Shown here: piece after piece, positions 12,050 to 26,029 of the stretch
How the letters are laid out: the number at the start of each line of letters is the position of its first letter
Position numbering within the stretch: the stretch's first letter is position 1
From: Hetaerina americana
Taxonomy: Eukaryota; Arthropoda; Insecta; Odonata; Calopterygidae
Assembly: GCA_022747635.1 (NCBI GenBank)
Contig: JAKTNV010000117.1
Span: 248,001 to 312,000, forward strand
DNA: 64,000 nucleotides
Direction of reading: 5' to 3'
Notes under the pieces: model-generated
The model's input: only the letters and a program-made list of their open reading frames with translations
What the model was told of the DNA's origin: nothing
Database searches by the model: none
Program-made: the position numbers and the translations under genes

Positions 12050-12490
12050 ATTACGTTAGGTGCGCAAGGGGATGTTGGCAGGGCGAGGAGGCGGGAGGAT
12101 TGCCGAGAAAAGGTAGATGAGAGGGGAAAGAGAGACAGAGTAAGGAAGAAAGCCATGAGAAGTGAGCAGTTCCTGATAAAGGGGAAAGGGTGAGGCGAAG
12201 AGGCATCCTTCACTGGAAACGGACGGCACGGGGCCGCGATGGTGCACACATGCATAAAGTGGACGTGTGGGGAGGGTGGGTGGGTGGGCGGCGGTCGGTC
12301 TCAACGAGGGGGCAATAGCCCTGGAGGTGGACTCAAGAATGAAACTGGGAGAGAGTGAGAGAGATGGGGGCGGAGGCTGAGGAGGGCGAGTACAGAATGA
12401 AGTATGGGTGGATAATTGTGGTAGGCCATGCACCGACGTTCTCAGTGTAAGGGCGGAGGAGGGTAAGGAGAAGAGCGTGGAGAGAGGCTG
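12050..12490. other. Purine-rich GC island with G-quadruplex motif
   Basis: This is a G/A-rich + strand stretch whose antisense frames encode Pro/Ser/Leu low complexity. It contains the G-quadruplex candidate at 12269-12288 and ends in a CCCTTTCCGAG-type GC patch. It may be regulatory, but no gene is visible next to it. Confidence 0.4.
12269..12288 (+). other. G-quadruplex motif with one-base loops
   Basis: The bases read GGGGAGGGTGGGTGGGTGGG: five G-tracts separated by single A or T. One-base loops are the most stable class of predicted G-quadruplex. This is a sequence motif only; folding was not tested. Confidence 0.85.
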
Positions 12491-13879
12491 GGGCTTATAA
12501 CACTCCGCCCTTTCCGAGAAAAACGCGAGACCACAAAGACTTCCACCTTCAGTTACTTACTTCGAATGATAGAGTCCTAATGGCAACACACATTCGAGGA
12601 TCTCACGGTACACATTTTTTTGTCAATACCACGGTCGAGCGATGGGAAGAGAAATGAAGTCACTTTCTTAGTAAACCTTGTGGACATAAAAAATCTGTTT
12701 AATGACAAGGAAAATCAACCCTTATATCTCGTCGTACTATTGCTCACAATTACACCAGAAGCAAATGAGCAATAAACAAAATATCTCGTATCTGTCTTGG
12801 TACCATTAAGATCATTTTCACATTCTCAAAGAATGGAGCAGCATTGCTCCTAGATAAAATTGATTAATTCTTTCGTGATTCATCGCTATATTGGGAAGAT
12901 ATATGCGCATTTATGGGCACAATAAATTTAACATAAAATTCAAGTGAAATGAAACAATACATAAATTTACCCCATTGAAACTTATATTCAATAACCCTAC
13001 TAAATGAAGAACAAAAAACCTCGCTTCCAAAGATTTATTCACACACAGAGAATTTTTTAAAGGTTCATTCACATGGCATGCTCAAGATAAAAAACAGGCA
13101 CGCAAATAAAATTGTTTTTGGGTCAAATTAAATTCCAGCCATAAAAAGGAAATAAAATAACAAAAACACCTTATAAACATTTTAGCATATAAATAGTTAG
13201 GAATACGCAACTTTTTAACGACCAGAAATGAATACGGCGAGGTTTCACAAAATGTTCCATTGAACTAATTTGAGTGACTTGAATGAAATGTTTGAGGCAG
13301 TTAATTTTCAATATCATCTGCGGATTTTAAAAAGTGCATGGAAGGTGAGGGCAAACATAGCGTTTGGGATAGAAAAAAAGAGCCGTGTGCCTTTACTTCA
13401 GCAATGATTAGCCGTTGACCTAAGTTGATTTCTGGAAGGAAAAACTTTCCACTTATTTCTTTCGATTTACCAACTCCTGACTCATCGGCTCCAACACGCA
13501 AATAGTGAATAATTTCTAAGGAATTTGCATTAACCAACTTGGATTAAAGTTTATAATTATTAACATTTTAATACGGAAAATGCAACGAAAAGTAATACAT
13601 TTTCACTTTCATAACGACATGGACGGAGGGCGTCAAGAATTATCGTGACATTTTAAGTTACAAAAGTATCCACGCCCTGGAGATTTATTTTGATGTCGAA
13701 TAATGTACAGAGTACTGAAAGTTTCATCATATCATTTTCAAGACATTTCCATCAGTTCCTACTGCTTCCATGAGGCTCTAACAATAGTCGCGACATAAGC
13801 GAAAAAGACATTTTAAAATAAAAAAAAGGCAGGAAGGCAATGAAGATTACTGCAGAGGAGGTCACTCATCTCACACCCT
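12491..13879. other. Unassigned AT-rich sequence
   Basis: An antisense frame at 13301-13537 is open for 78 codons but shows no recognised domain. Nothing else was seen. Confidence 0.4.
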
Positions 13880-14320
13880 AGGACACAGGCAGCCCCGCCC
13901 ACGGGGCAGCCTCATTAAGGACAAGTCGCGTGGTGCGTCACAGCCGAGCCCTAACACGAGGCGATGGAGCAAACCAATCCCATTCCACCACCGGGTCCCA
14001 CCCTTTTCGAACGAACGAGAAGAAGAGGGTGGCGGGAGGAGGTTCAACCACCCACCGGATCAGTCACGGGAGGGAGGGCCAAGCCAGTCAGTCGACTAGG
14101 CGGCGAGTTGGTCACTCACTCACGCTCTCATCCCTCCTCCCCCCACCTCATGATCCAACCCCGCCCACCGTCGCTTCAACGGCTTGAATGGTTCACGATC
14201 CGTGAGCCAACGTCATCGACCCGAGAGTGGAGGTGGTTTCCACCCCTCCCCAACCCCCGTCTGTACTCTGAGGGAGGGGGTGAATTTCGCGGACGGAGTG
14301 ACGGGCGTTAAAGGCGAGAT
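13880..14320. other. GC-rich island
   Basis: A C/G-rich patch with overlapping low-complexity frames (Pro, Arg and Gly rich) on the + strand. It includes an imperfect hairpin (GGCAGCCCCG then CGGGGCAGCC, around 13888-13912). No domain or splice structure was recognised. Confidence 0.4.
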
Positions 14321-14914
14321 CGAACGGGCCAAAGAAGCGAGCGAATCAATCAGTGGCACCTCGCGAAAAATAAATACGCAACGGAACAGTGCAATTCGGA
14401 TGAATGACTTCGACCTACCGTTGATTAAAGGACGTGCATCAGTTTATGTACCCTAAATTCTCATTGAGCATTGGCCATTATAAATACGGTACAGCGAAAC
14501 TGAATGAAAGGAGGAGAACGAACACATGGTGTACGTGCGGCGATCAGTTGGGTCCCCACCGAAAAACCTCATGGAAAACTCAACGCCGGATTAATACCAT
14601 CACAATAGTATTATTCATTCAAGTTTACCCGCTTTGTAGAGGAGAGAGAGACTAGCAGGGTTCTCCGGAATTGTACAAGGTTGGGCATGGGTAACAAAAT
14701 TACAGAGATATACATGTATGCCTGCATTAGAAGAGACATATTAAATGATTCCTTTTACCAACCAAAGTTGATCAGTTCAATGCTATAAAAAGTGAATACT
14801 AATACAGAAATGCATACTACACTCCTATATTCAAGGAATGCATATTTAATTTTATATTATAATACAAGCTCGAGATAGGAATGAAAGTCGGGTTGGCAAT
14901 TCATAAAATCAGTT
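14321..14914. other. Unassigned sequence
   Basis: No gene or repeat was recognised. Confidence 0.4.
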
Positions 14915-15475
14915 ATGTTTGCTAATGACCAAGCTCCAGTTTGTCAGTCAGCCGAGGGGTTGCAAACTTTGTTGGGTGCATTGAAAAGTCAGACCGATAA
15001 ATATGGGATGAGAATAAATGTAAATAAAACAAAGGTTATGCGATTATCGGGAAAGAAAAGAGCTATGTTAAAATAAGAGGGCAAAGACGAGCTGGTGGAA
15101 CAGTTTACATCTCTCGTAAGTGTATTGGACCAAAATGGTCAAAAAGTAGCAGGGAGATAAGGAGAAGAATTGTATTAGGCAACGAAGCTTTCACAAGGAG
15201 GAAGGACTTGATGACAGGGACGTTGAGTAAGGGTGTTAACAAAAGGTTCGTTAAAACTATGATTTGGAGCGAGGTTTTGTATGACGCGAAATCATGGTCA
15301 TTCAAGCAGGATGATAGGCTTTTAAACTTTGGGTATGGAGAAGGTGGAATGAACTGACAGGAAAACAAACGAGGAAGTGCTAGGTACGGCGGGGGAAGAG
15401 AGAAATGCTGGGAGAAATCAAAAGGAGGTATGAAAGGTAGATTCAGGGCATTTTAGTGTACGTGAACATCTTTCA
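14915..15475 (+). mobile_element. RTE-like LINE fragment (reverse transcriptase 3' half), pseudogene
   Basis: The translation starts VMFANDQAPVCQSAEGLQ, then DKYGMRINVNKTKVMRLSGK. This is the reverse transcriptase active-site strand and following helix, where FADD has become FAND. In other frames it continues with RRIVLGNEAFTRRKDL and RFVKTMIWSEVLYDAKSW, the thumb and C-terminal stretch common in arthropod endonuclease/reverse-transcriptase elements, and then RRNE-LTGKQTRKC-like sequence. Several stops and frameshifts interrupt it. The RTE clade is the best guess from the pattern and was not tested by phylogeny. Confidence 0.75.
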
Positions 15476-18400
15476 TGCATCAGACTCTGTGGAAGTAATT
15501 TCACGCCATTAAATCACACCTCTACTTCGGAGAAGATAACGCACATCTTTTTTATAAATTGATTCAATTTTACCAGACCACACCGCATGTTATTTACAAT
15601 ACTAAAACAGGTAGAATGAATAGAATTATGGAAAAATTAAACTATCGCTGCGGAAGGCGCGATGAAGAGTGGATTTTTGTCCCTTACTACGAACAAAGGC
15701 GACGTATTGCAAACGAAGCAGTTTTAAAAAATAATACATGGAATGCCGATCGGCATTATTAAAAACTTGTAAAGCCAAATAGTTAGGTCTTCATAATGAT
15801 CTCTTAGAAGAAGGCTACGTATTGATTGAGTATAGGGAGACAACCACACTTGATGCTATAACAGCTAAAACCATGGATACTAGTTTGTATATGCAGAAAT
15901 AAAAAGAAACCGAGTAAGAATACTAAAATCAAGTAAGGGAACCCAAAATTTAACGGAGGATAGAACAAAGTAAAAGATACGGTTTTGGCGAGGGAAATTC
16001 GAGCTACGCACCTCAGAAAACGTGGCTCTCGACAAAATATTTTCCACAATCTGGAGAAGATAAGGGGGTGAATTTGATTCACAATTATATTACAGTGAGG
16101 GAATATCACATTTACAAAGACGTAAACGCTGTGAAATATAGTTTCGAAGATCCTTTGTTGATAATGATGGGACCAAAAATGTCCTGGCAAGGGAGAAAGG
16201 TAAACTTGAGAATGTGGATTGAGAAGAATGAGAAAGGGGGAGTGAGACAATCGCAGGGGAAGGCCGAGCGGCTGTGGGTGCGAAGGAGGGATGGGCCTGA
16301 GTTGATGAAGGCTAAATCTTTTGAAAAACCGGATCGGGAGAAGAATAGCAAGTGATGCCAGGCTAGCTGCGGAGATAGAGGCAAGGGGTAGTGAGCAGAG
16401 CGGGGCGGGCAGTGGGTAACATAGCCGTTGATTGGCGAGGTAGCCGAAGAGGCCCTGCTTATACAGAAAGCGTGAAGTTTCACCACCTATCCAACAAAGG
16501 GCTAATCGAGTAAAAAGAGAGCACGCCAGTGATAAAAAAAGAACGGGGTGAGATATAATGGACTAAAGGGGAGAGAAAAGATGAAAATAGCGAAACTGTG
16601 TAAAAAAAACCTCTACACGTCCAAATTCTACTCTCTAGTGAGCAATCTGCAAAGGAAATTGGGACAAAGCATTTATTTTTATAGAGCCATATAACACATG
16701 GGTAGATTTGTGTTAGATTGCATGATTAGTGCGTCATAGAGACAGCACACAATGGCAGTTCGGGGGTTTATAACGCGATATTCTCAGGCCTACGCATCGA
16801 GAGAAAACGTTGCTGCGGTCAAGAGCCATTGGCTAGATTAGAAATCACTTTTCACTGGGTATGTGCTAAAAGAATATGGACGTCATTGCACAGGATATCC
16901 ATCCATTACAAAATATTCATTTTTGACACCCGAACGACCGTAACGTTAAATATGTTTTCGCATATAAATCGTAAAATCAAGGTTATCTGGATTACAAGGT
17001 GCACCTGAATCTCCACTAGTCATTTAGAGTTGACAGCTTCAATGTGTAAAACTTCACATAATAGTTACAATAATTTACGAAGAATGGTACGTAAGTTCCA
17101 CTAAGATTCCTGATAATATTATTTTTAAATCTTTTTAAAACATTATTTTCAATGTGAAATAAGAGCGCTTTTATTTGAACTACAATATGAAACTACCACT
17201 AATCGTGATTCTAAATGCACGATCTCGGTAATTTTATTAGTCAATATATACATCCGTGGTGTAACAGTGAAACTGTATCAGATGATGTCACATTAGAATT
17301 AGGACATTGATGAGCAATAATGATGTAAAATGAACGAAAATTAAAAGAAAAATCATTTGCAATTTATCGTACTTGCGAAATTATGTCGAACTTGCGAAAA
17401 CAGCAGTTTTAATTACTAAAAAAATGCCGTAAGGATACTGAACACAATCCATTTAAAAATGAACCCCTTTCTCAAATCCCACTAATCCTAAACAGGCACA
17501 AAAAAGCCACCGGGTAAATAACTATGGCGTCGAAAACTGCAATTAAGCTTCTAAATTCAGTAGGAAAAAAATCCGTACAATTATTCGAATTAATTTAAAA
17601 ATATATCTCAATGACGTAGCATAGAGTAAACAAATTGGGTCCGGTGATTCCATATATCGGCTACGCCCTCGGCGGTATTTAATCAGCTCTCACGACATCG
17701 GCACCGAGGTCCGCAAAAAAATTACAATCGCGACGGTCGGAGGGAACCGGCAGTCAAGAAGAGAGATGATTACATCGAAAAGAAACAACATGTATCCGAG
17801 TTGAAACGAAGGAGCGAGCTCTTGGCGAGGAATGCCACACCTTTCTCACAACAATACGGACTAAAAAGCCTTAACTCGGCCATCATTCTCGGTCTGTCCT
17901 CGCGACAGAACAATAAAATAACTGATCACCATTGAAAAAAAATACCATTGGGTAACTTTGATTGCAGTGATTAAAATGCATGCATAGGTAGCCACACCCA
18001 GTGAGTACATAAAGTGGGTGACCAGTGAGATATGTACGCCAACTGAACCATAAAAGCGGGGCTTTACATACAATTTAAACTAAGTGCATGATTCTGATCA
18101 TCGAGTTTCGGAAGTATAGTAGCTATTTAACATTTTATTTAATGCAACGATCACAGTGGAATTTAAAGTACACCTTCTGATGAAGCTATTTGCATTAAAA
18201 TAAATAACTTCATTTTACCGTATAAAGACTGTAAAACACAATTGTCTTCATATCGATCAAAGTTAACATCAAGAATCCACCGATGGGAAATGCATTTATA
18301 TGCAAGCATAAATCTTAAGCAAGCAGCCTAAGGTTTGAATACTCTGCAAAAAACGCATTAAACTTTAAACTGTGAGCCATAAATAAGACAATGACGAGTT

Positions 18401-19414
18401 TTACACAAAACATTGAGAGCATAACAGAACATTAACAATCGAATACTTTCTAAAGATACCGTATTAAGAGTAAATAATGATTAAGACCTAGAGGATGGAA
18501 GTGTGAAACTAATGGTGGACAAAAATAACACACAACGAATCATTAACCCCATGATTTCCCACAGCTGAAGAAGTGCCAAATCTATATTTCATTTTCAATT
18601 ATTACTTATCATCGAGGAACATCAATGGAACCGAAACACAAATTATAATCAAAAAGACACCGCGGTTTCTAGAAAAAATCTTCCATCAACAGAAATTAAC
18701 ACCTAACTGTGCGAGAACGTGAAATCACCGGAAGAAGGATGACAGCATATTTCAGAGGAACATTTCACAGGATGGCTACTCATTTACTAAATTCCAATCC
18801 GTCTATATCTAAATCACTGTTCTACCCTCTGAGTGGAAGGAGTTGCTAGGACAGTAAACCCCCCATGAGAATTCAGACGAATGTGATTTGTTCGTAATAA
18901 GAATTTTTAAGTGCTAGGACATATGATTAAGTTTTTCCAGCATTCTTGCCGTGCTGCGACCGCGATTTGTACGAGAGACGAAGGAACATCAGATTTTGTT
19001 AGTGCCTCAACTAATTTTTTGCCGTTAGGCAGATCAGAACTACCGTAATAATGTTATCCACGTTTTCAGAGAATCGTTAAGAACGAACACAAAGCGTCAT
19101 TTTTTTATTGGAAAATCTGAGTTGAGAGGCCCTGGAAACATGAATATAATATACGAGCACGACTTAAACTTTTAGATGAATAAAAATCCCATTCGTGTCT
19201 AACGATGCCACAGAAGGGATAATTTCATCGCCATATTACAGTGATAGGTGAGAACACAATGACACATTGGGGAAAGTGATTGCCAAACCTATCAACACAA
19301 GCAATCATTTTAAACTCGAACCACTGTGACCCAAACAATAGGAAAGATAAAGTAGGATAATTTGAGCTTCTCAAATGTCATTAATCACCAACGACTATAA
19401 TGGCTGCTGAACTG
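15476..19414. other. About 4 kb without recognised features
   Basis: Frames up to about 150 codons occur on both strands (for example 15804-16250, antisense) but none shows a recognisable domain. A GC-richer patch lies near 16180-16420. Confidence 0.4.
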
Positions 19415-19453
19415 GAAGACTCGCGGCGGATTGCAGGGTAATATGTAATGTAG
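19415..19453 (+). mobile_element. CR1/L2-like LINE 3' end, degenerate
   Basis: CGGCGGATTGCAGGGTAATA followed by TGTAATGTAGG matches the family's terminal stem-loop strand, GGTATTATG and TAGATG tail. Only the extreme 3' end remains recognisable. Confidence 0.5.
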
Positions 19454-21689
19454 GAGAATCAGAAATGAACTCTAAGAGACTTTCTACAAGTCTTTGTCCC
19501 GGTCGCTCTCTTCGTCCTTCGAAGAATACAATCCTAGTTCTACAAGTAATTCCGTCGCACTTTCTTTTCGCAGCATTTTTGACGAAACTAGTTGAGTTTT
19601 TTGGATATCATCTTTTACAATTACTCCTAATTTAAAACTTTCAACAGCAAATCTCGAATACTTGCAGGATATTCCAAATGTCCTATTGCCAATTTAAATT
19701 AGCGCATTTCCTTTGCTTCAAAATTACATTTTCGCAATAATTATTGAATGAAACCAATTTTACAAAAAGGCGAAGACGTATATCTTGCTAAGTGTTCGTT
19801 CCAGAGTAAGTTTAAGGCCAGAGTGACACACAAGAAATTAACATCTTCCGAGTTAAGGAATATGATTGCCCTGCTCTTTTACACATACATTTAGGTTACC
19901 CATTTCTTTTCTTCAAAACGTCTTTACCATACATTTTCCGATAGCCCGTCCGAAATCTTATCTAAATCGCAAGGAAACAACCCGCCATCTGCTGGAACCT
20001 TTATATATCCGTAGAACACTGTGTTGTCGACTGGTAGCGTAGGCTAACTGCTTGTGAGTATCATGCAACACCTTGTCGCTAATACCGTTCAGTCTTAGCC
20101 CGTATATCAGTTTGTCTCGGGGTGCTTTGTGGAATTTGTCTTGAAATTTAATCATTTTCCGATTTTCCCGACGAATATGCTGTTTTTATAGATTTTCCTC
20201 GTTTCCATCGTAATATGCCAGACTATAACATTCATTGAAATGCCATTAACCTAATGTGCATTCCTGGAATCATTTTATATGGGGATTTCAGAGTTTTTAA
20301 TCACAATTCATATGCTTAAAGTTCGTCATTTTGAATTAATAAAAGCCAAGGTCCTCGAAAACTAGAGCAACAAAATTCACATCGAAAAGAGATATCTGAA
20401 GTTTGAGTAGATATCGTAATCTATCTCATTTATAATTCCCGATTCGTAAATCATATTCCCGATTTTTTCAGGCGCTGTTTCCGTTTATTTTCCTGAGTTA
20501 ACGAATAAATTAAATAATTCACTCACCGGTTTTCTTCCATTGTTTCAACAGAGCAGCCGGCCAACCTGTGAGTACCAGGTCAAACCTGACATTATTAAAA
20601 TAACATGACATAATTAAAAAAAAACCAGACAATATTTATAAAAACCGCAAAATATAACACAAGCGCTATGGGGAATCTGCTGGCGGCAGCGGAATTTCAT
20701 CCTTTACGTTAGTTGCACACTAAGGAGAAGAGTTTCTCTTTGTGTGCAAGTTAAGCGACGAGAGTCACGTAGGAGCACAAGGTTTCGGAAAAAAATGCTG
20801 AGAGTGAAGTTTGAATTCAACAATAACGAAAGCACTTACGAGTGTCAAGTTTTATGAGTCGATAAGAAAATTAGGTGGAAAATTCTGTCATACTCTATCC
20901 ATAGTTTATAACATTGACTCAACAATTGTTTTAAATCTCATTCCATGCATATGTGGCCCAACGACAGGCTGAAAATTGTGAACGAAGTGCAATCCTATAA
21001 ATTGACAAAAATTTAATAACCTAGGAGTAACTAATTCTCTATCTGATGGCTTTTCCACGGACAAAGAAGATAAAGACTACTTAAGGATGCATTTATAACC
21101 TAAAGTAACCCTGAAGACCCAACAACGCAGTAAATATCTTGACAAAATTCAAGTCTCTATCCGTGCAAGTAAAAATCTGGACAACCACCCACACCATAGG
21201 ATAAAGTAGCAGTAGCTATTAGGGAAAGTGGACAAGAAGTCAAGTCTTACTGTCATTACGGATAGGAGGATAATTAAGGAGAAGGTACCGTTTTATGGTG
21301 CGGTGGAAGGGTCGAAAGAAATCCAACGCCGGTAAAGGATCACAGACCTTAACTATAGTCAATGTCTACCTGTACCACTTCATCATGTGACCTTAAAAAA
21401 TCATCCTACGATCAGCGCAGAAATAACAAGCAATGCTTTGCGGCTGACTTTCACCACGGTTATAGATGAGATGGAATAGCTGCAGGAAAAGAGATATCCT
21501 CCATTATTACCATCCGGTGTGCAGTGAATCGAGTTATAATCTACGACGTAGGACTCCACCCAGGATGGCGTTAAAAGACATTAAATTGTAATCAGACAAT
21601 TTGGAGATTAATGGCACGAAGAACAGAAGCATGCAAACGCAACCCAAGCAACTATTCACAGGGCTTCAACAGCAATCAATTGCAATCGT
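19454..21689. other. Unassigned AT-rich sequence
   Basis: An antisense frame at 19958-20155 (65 codons, YGLRLNGISDKVLHD) was not recognised. A short hairpin occurs at 20713-20749 (TTGCACAC with GTGTGCAA). Nothing else was assigned. Confidence 0.35.
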
Positions 21690-21960
21690 ATTATGTAGAT
21701 AGGATATTCTCCAGAAGGATATTCTCGTAGAAGGAGAAATGGACTGAGAAGGAACTCAAACGAAGAAGTGATGGTCATGGTGGGGGAGGAGAGATGATTG
21801 TTAGCAGAAATCTAAATGAGGGAGAAAAGACATTCAGAGTGTTTTGAGTGGGAATGGGATGCTGCAAATTTATGATAAGGGGTGGAAGTGAAGCAAGGAA
21901 GGGAGGGAGTATGCTAAATTGAAGAGACACTTACTGTAGTATTCGACGTCAGAATGTGGT
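21690..21960 (+). mobile_element. RTE-like LINE 3' fragment
   Basis: Broken translation RRRNGLRRNSNEEVMVMVGE then ERWLLAEI matches the C-terminal stretch of the same element class as 14915-15475. It is followed by the W-G-Y-A-x-L-K-type end and 3' UTR. It is interrupted by stops. Similar sequence recurs at 35365-35690. Confidence 0.6.
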
Positions 21961-22089
21961 ATTATGTTAGGAGAGACAAGTAAAAGTATTGTAGTACGAT
22001 TGTATGAGTTGTGCTCACACAAAATCTACCTTAACCAGTAGAATACAATTAATAATAAAAAGAGACCTGCAAAATTTTAGGAATACTAT

Positions 22090-22345
22090 CAAAAGTAGTA
22101 GTAGTTGTGGTAGTTTTTAGGAAAGGCGACCGAAAGCATACGGCGTCGGCATTAGCCTTCTCTTGACGAAAGGCCCCAAGGGGTCTGCAGTTTAACGTCC
22201 CATCCGACGGACGGTGCAATCACTCAAAGTGCTCTCCACAAGTAGCTAAAATAGGGATCGGGATACCACTGAAAAATAACTGCTCTCCAGGGTTCGAACT
22301 TGAGCCGTCTCGAGGAAAAGCCAGTACGTTAGCCATCGCATCATT
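22090..22345 (-). mobile_element. tRNA-derived SINE, (CTA)n tail
   Basis: Read on the minus strand, a tRNA-like head carries an A-box-like TGGCTAACGTACTGG (22321-22335) and a B box AGTTCGAACC (22291-22300). A body follows, with CCGTCCGTCGGATGGGACGT and GGCTAATGCCGACGCC, ending in a CTA-repeat tail at 22091-22112. The body is shared with the SINE at 56833-57087 on the opposite strand. The boxes are internal RNA polymerase III promoter elements. SINEs encode no protein and depend on a LINE enzyme. Confidence 0.8.
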
Positions 22346-25300
22346 CCAATTCCCATTTACTATAAAAAATGAGACTTAAAATAACTGTCAAATAACTGCC
22401 AAAAAACTGAACATTCACATAAGATGGCTTAACTATGTAATTTCGATTCGAATCCAGACTGCTGATACGATCCGATAATCGATTCGGAGAATTAAGCGTT
22501 TATCAGATACATATTTTAACTATTCCTTAATTTAGAGTTATAAACAAATTTGTTGGGTTAAAACTATTAGCAAATCGGCATGTGAAAGAATGTTATTAAA
22601 AAATCATCTGTAACACTTACAAAGCACCGATGAGGGAAGTACATTCAAATTATTGGTTCTCCTTACCTGGAAGGAAAGGAAACATAATTAGAATAGAAAT
22701 GCAAACAACTAGGCAAAACTTAAGTATATAGTTCAAAATCTTACAGATATTTTTATAGTTAAAAGTCTCATTACAGAGAAATCAGTACCGTTTTCAAAAA
22801 TATATCGTTTGGAAAGGTATAACTATTAAACCTCTCCTTATTCCAGATTAAGCAAACGCAAGCAAAATACTTAAGAAAATATTAAATCCATATCTGACGG
22901 GTAAAAAGAACAAACCTTCGAACTCAACTGGTAATTCCTTAGACATACTTACCGATATTACCACCGATATTTAAATTTCACTATTGGATACTCAAGTTTT
23001 TTAATTAATTAAGATGGTAACCAACGGAGTCCGTCGATGTTTTGGGGAACAGAGGCAATGGAACAGCTTTAGGGACTGCTTTAGTGGCATGATCAGTGAT
23101 TTATTTCGCCTCTGATATGTCAAACAACAAGAAACAAATTCGTCGCACGGGTTGGACCGGATTGTAAACTTAAATAACCCTTACAGCTCCCACCTCAGGA
23201 GAAATAGCATCAATTTAATTTAAAATAACGTCGAGATCACCGAGAGTATTATTTTTCTTACCTACAGAACCACAAAAAGACCATTGCACTGTCAGTTAAA
23301 TGAATGTATTCCCATGCGAAGCACCATGAAAGAGAAGATTAAGCAAACCAGAATTTCGAGTTCGGTTCTATCGATGCTCAACCTGAAGACACAGGAAATC
23401 ACAAAACAAATGTTACTAGCGTGCGTGAAATATCAATTGGCATCTACCACCGCCCTATTTTGGACACACCCTAAAAAAGGAAAGGCATAACAGCATACAC
23501 CACATGAGAGAAAGAAAAGCAGGAAAACTGATGAAAGAAATAAGGCAGAGGAAACCGTAACACCAGATATTTCCCGCTAATGGTTCTTTATTGGTAGAGA
23601 GACAGAAGTTATGTCATCTTTTCCCTTTATTCACGACCACCTTTTAAGTGGTATCGGGTGCAGATTATTTGGAACTTAACGAGGAAACAGAACACTTTAC
23701 GACTACTCATGTCTCAAAGGACCCTAAATAGTAGCCTCAGCATAACGACGGTTGACGCAAACATTTAAAAAAAACGAAAAATATAAGCGGATTGAATTAA
23801 AGCGTTAAACAAACAATTACTTGATACAATCTAATAATTATTACATGTTGCGCTTCATCGCAAGAGGTAACACGAGATTTTGTACAAACAGCAAAAAATA
23901 TATACGATATTTAAAAAAACTGCCTACTAATTTCAACTTAAGAACACCGAAGACAATGGTTTAAATAATCGATTTCATGAGCATAAATGATCAATAGTGT
24001 AATGAATACTGGTAGAAGCACATAAATAATGCACTGGTTAAGTAGTGTTAGAGTGGCCATTTCTCGCTAATCATTACCAATTCTCTAATAACTCCAAATT
24101 TTCAGACTAACTAGCAGCCAATGCGAGCATAGGCTTCTTTTGCACACGCTAAATTTAATACAACCTAACTCAGTCCTCAAGTTAATCGCTGTGATAGGCA
24201 GAACGCAATAAATTAGGATTCATGGACGATCTGACTGGAAAATGAAAGTCATGCGAGGTCAGTCGGTCAAGAATGGACGCATTGATTCGATCCGAGAACG
24301 GCCACAAAGAATCTAAAGTGGGCCACAGAGAAATGACTGCACTAGACATTTTGAGGGAACTCACTTGAGGTGTGCAAGCAAAATAGCAGCACACTTACAA
24401 CACATGAAGCTATTTTAACAATAACGAAGATAAGTACGCAAGAAAGCAGTATGTTCAAGAGGAATAACTAAGCACATTTAATTTATTGAATATTTCGACA
24501 TCACCGACTTTTAAAATCAAAATAAGTGCAACAAATACATTGACAAACTTAGCGCTTACATCAAACCGTTTGTCTTGTTTCATATTTGTTTGCTTATTCG
24601 CCTCTCACCTTATCTCTCAAACCCGACCAAACCAGCGTAGCAAACTTCATTCATAGCTGTTTCTCACAATTGCAAAAAGAATATCCAGATTGCTAAAAGT
24701 CAGTTAAAAGGACATTTAAATCTCCTATGTTTGCCCACCTTGACGTAAATATTAGTAACAGCAGGATTTTTGACGGATCAAACGCTAACTACACCCAGCA
24801 TGCTCACAGAGAAAAGTAAAACCTCACAGGCTTCCATTACACGCCCTACATAATGCCCACAGCAGTGAAGAAAAATGCACACCAGGAGAAAGGAAAATGT
24901 CTGAATTTAGGCGAGTACTCAATCTTTAACGGTTTTACGATTAATCTCCTAGGGAGGAGTGGACTAAAAAAATTCATAAAAAAATTCTAGTCCTTAAATT
25001 GCTCCGAGGTACCAAATCTCGTCCGTGACTTTAAATATCTCGTAGGAACCTCAGCTCTTAAAAAACGTACAGCAGATGAAAACAAATCAGGTAAAATGGG
25101 TAAACTGCTAATTTCTTGCTACAGTTATTAGGAAAATTGCCACTGCATTTCCTCGATATCTGACGAAAAACATCATCCTCTCACGGTAACGTTTCGCTGT
25201 AATAGGTTCAATTAGGCAAATTCTAATAAATTTTATATAAACTAATTTTTCCCCAGGGTATTAGGATCTTTGAAAATGCTGAGTTGTTTTGTGGAAATAA

Positions 25301-25604
25301 ATGATAAATCATCACAGCTTCACAAATATTGCTATTTACAACATCTTCCACTACTTTTCCTCAATCCAAAACCAATCAATGCCACCAGAAGTTGACTCCC
25401 ATTCCTCTCCGAAGCGAGAGAGACGAAACACCAGTGGTCATCTGATTACGGCCTAAGGCGGATCCTAATCGTTATTTTCATGGTCGTAGTAGCGTTATAT
25501 GTCTCCCCCCTCATCCAGACCTTTAACGCACGAAACAGAACCTATGAGACGAGTGCGTTAAGTAGCCGACATAAAAAATCGAAGATATATAAAAAAGCGT
25601 GCAT
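22346..25604. other. 3.3 kb without recognised features
   Basis: AT-rich sequence; the few frames of 68-70 codons were not recognised. Confidence 0.4.
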
Positions 25605-25800
25605 AGGGTGGGCGTGGTTGGGGAGTAGGCAGAGTTTGACTACTGATCTCGGGTCCACACCCGGGTGTTCCTTCGAGCCACTCCTTAGCTGACCTATAGC
25701 AGCGTGATTTTCTCGGCACCAAATCTTCCTGGGGAATGTGTGGGTGGTACAGGTGACGGAACCGACCCTCCTACCCTAGTAAATTTCACAAGAAGATGCG
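25605..25800 (+). mobile_element. SINE, second family, copy 1
   Basis: The body GATTTTCTCGG-CAAATCTTCCTGGGGAA, then GGTGGTACAGG and CCCTCCTACCCT, matches the copy at 26030-26260 base for base over several blocks. The tRNA-like head is diverged here: the B box is not clean, although GGGTCCACACCCGGGT lies where the T-arm would be. Confidence 0.65.
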
Positions 25801-26029
25801 TCAGGCATGATGGGTTTCATTTGGTAAACTATCAAACTTCACATAAATTACTGTTTTTTTAATTATAAAGAGGTCATTTGTATTTTATGGGTCTAATAAA
25901 ATAGGATAACGAATTAAACTTTAGCACAATCAGCATTCAAGGAACCATTGTGCAAGGGGCTAGGGTAATTTAATAGAATAATAAGGTATAATAATAAATA
26001 TTATAATAAACGTATTTAAAACGAAGGGA

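Noticed and set aside
19958..20155. 65-codon antisense frame (YGLRLNGISDKVLHD) considered as a transposon fragment
   Set aside because: It could not be placed in any family from sequence alone.
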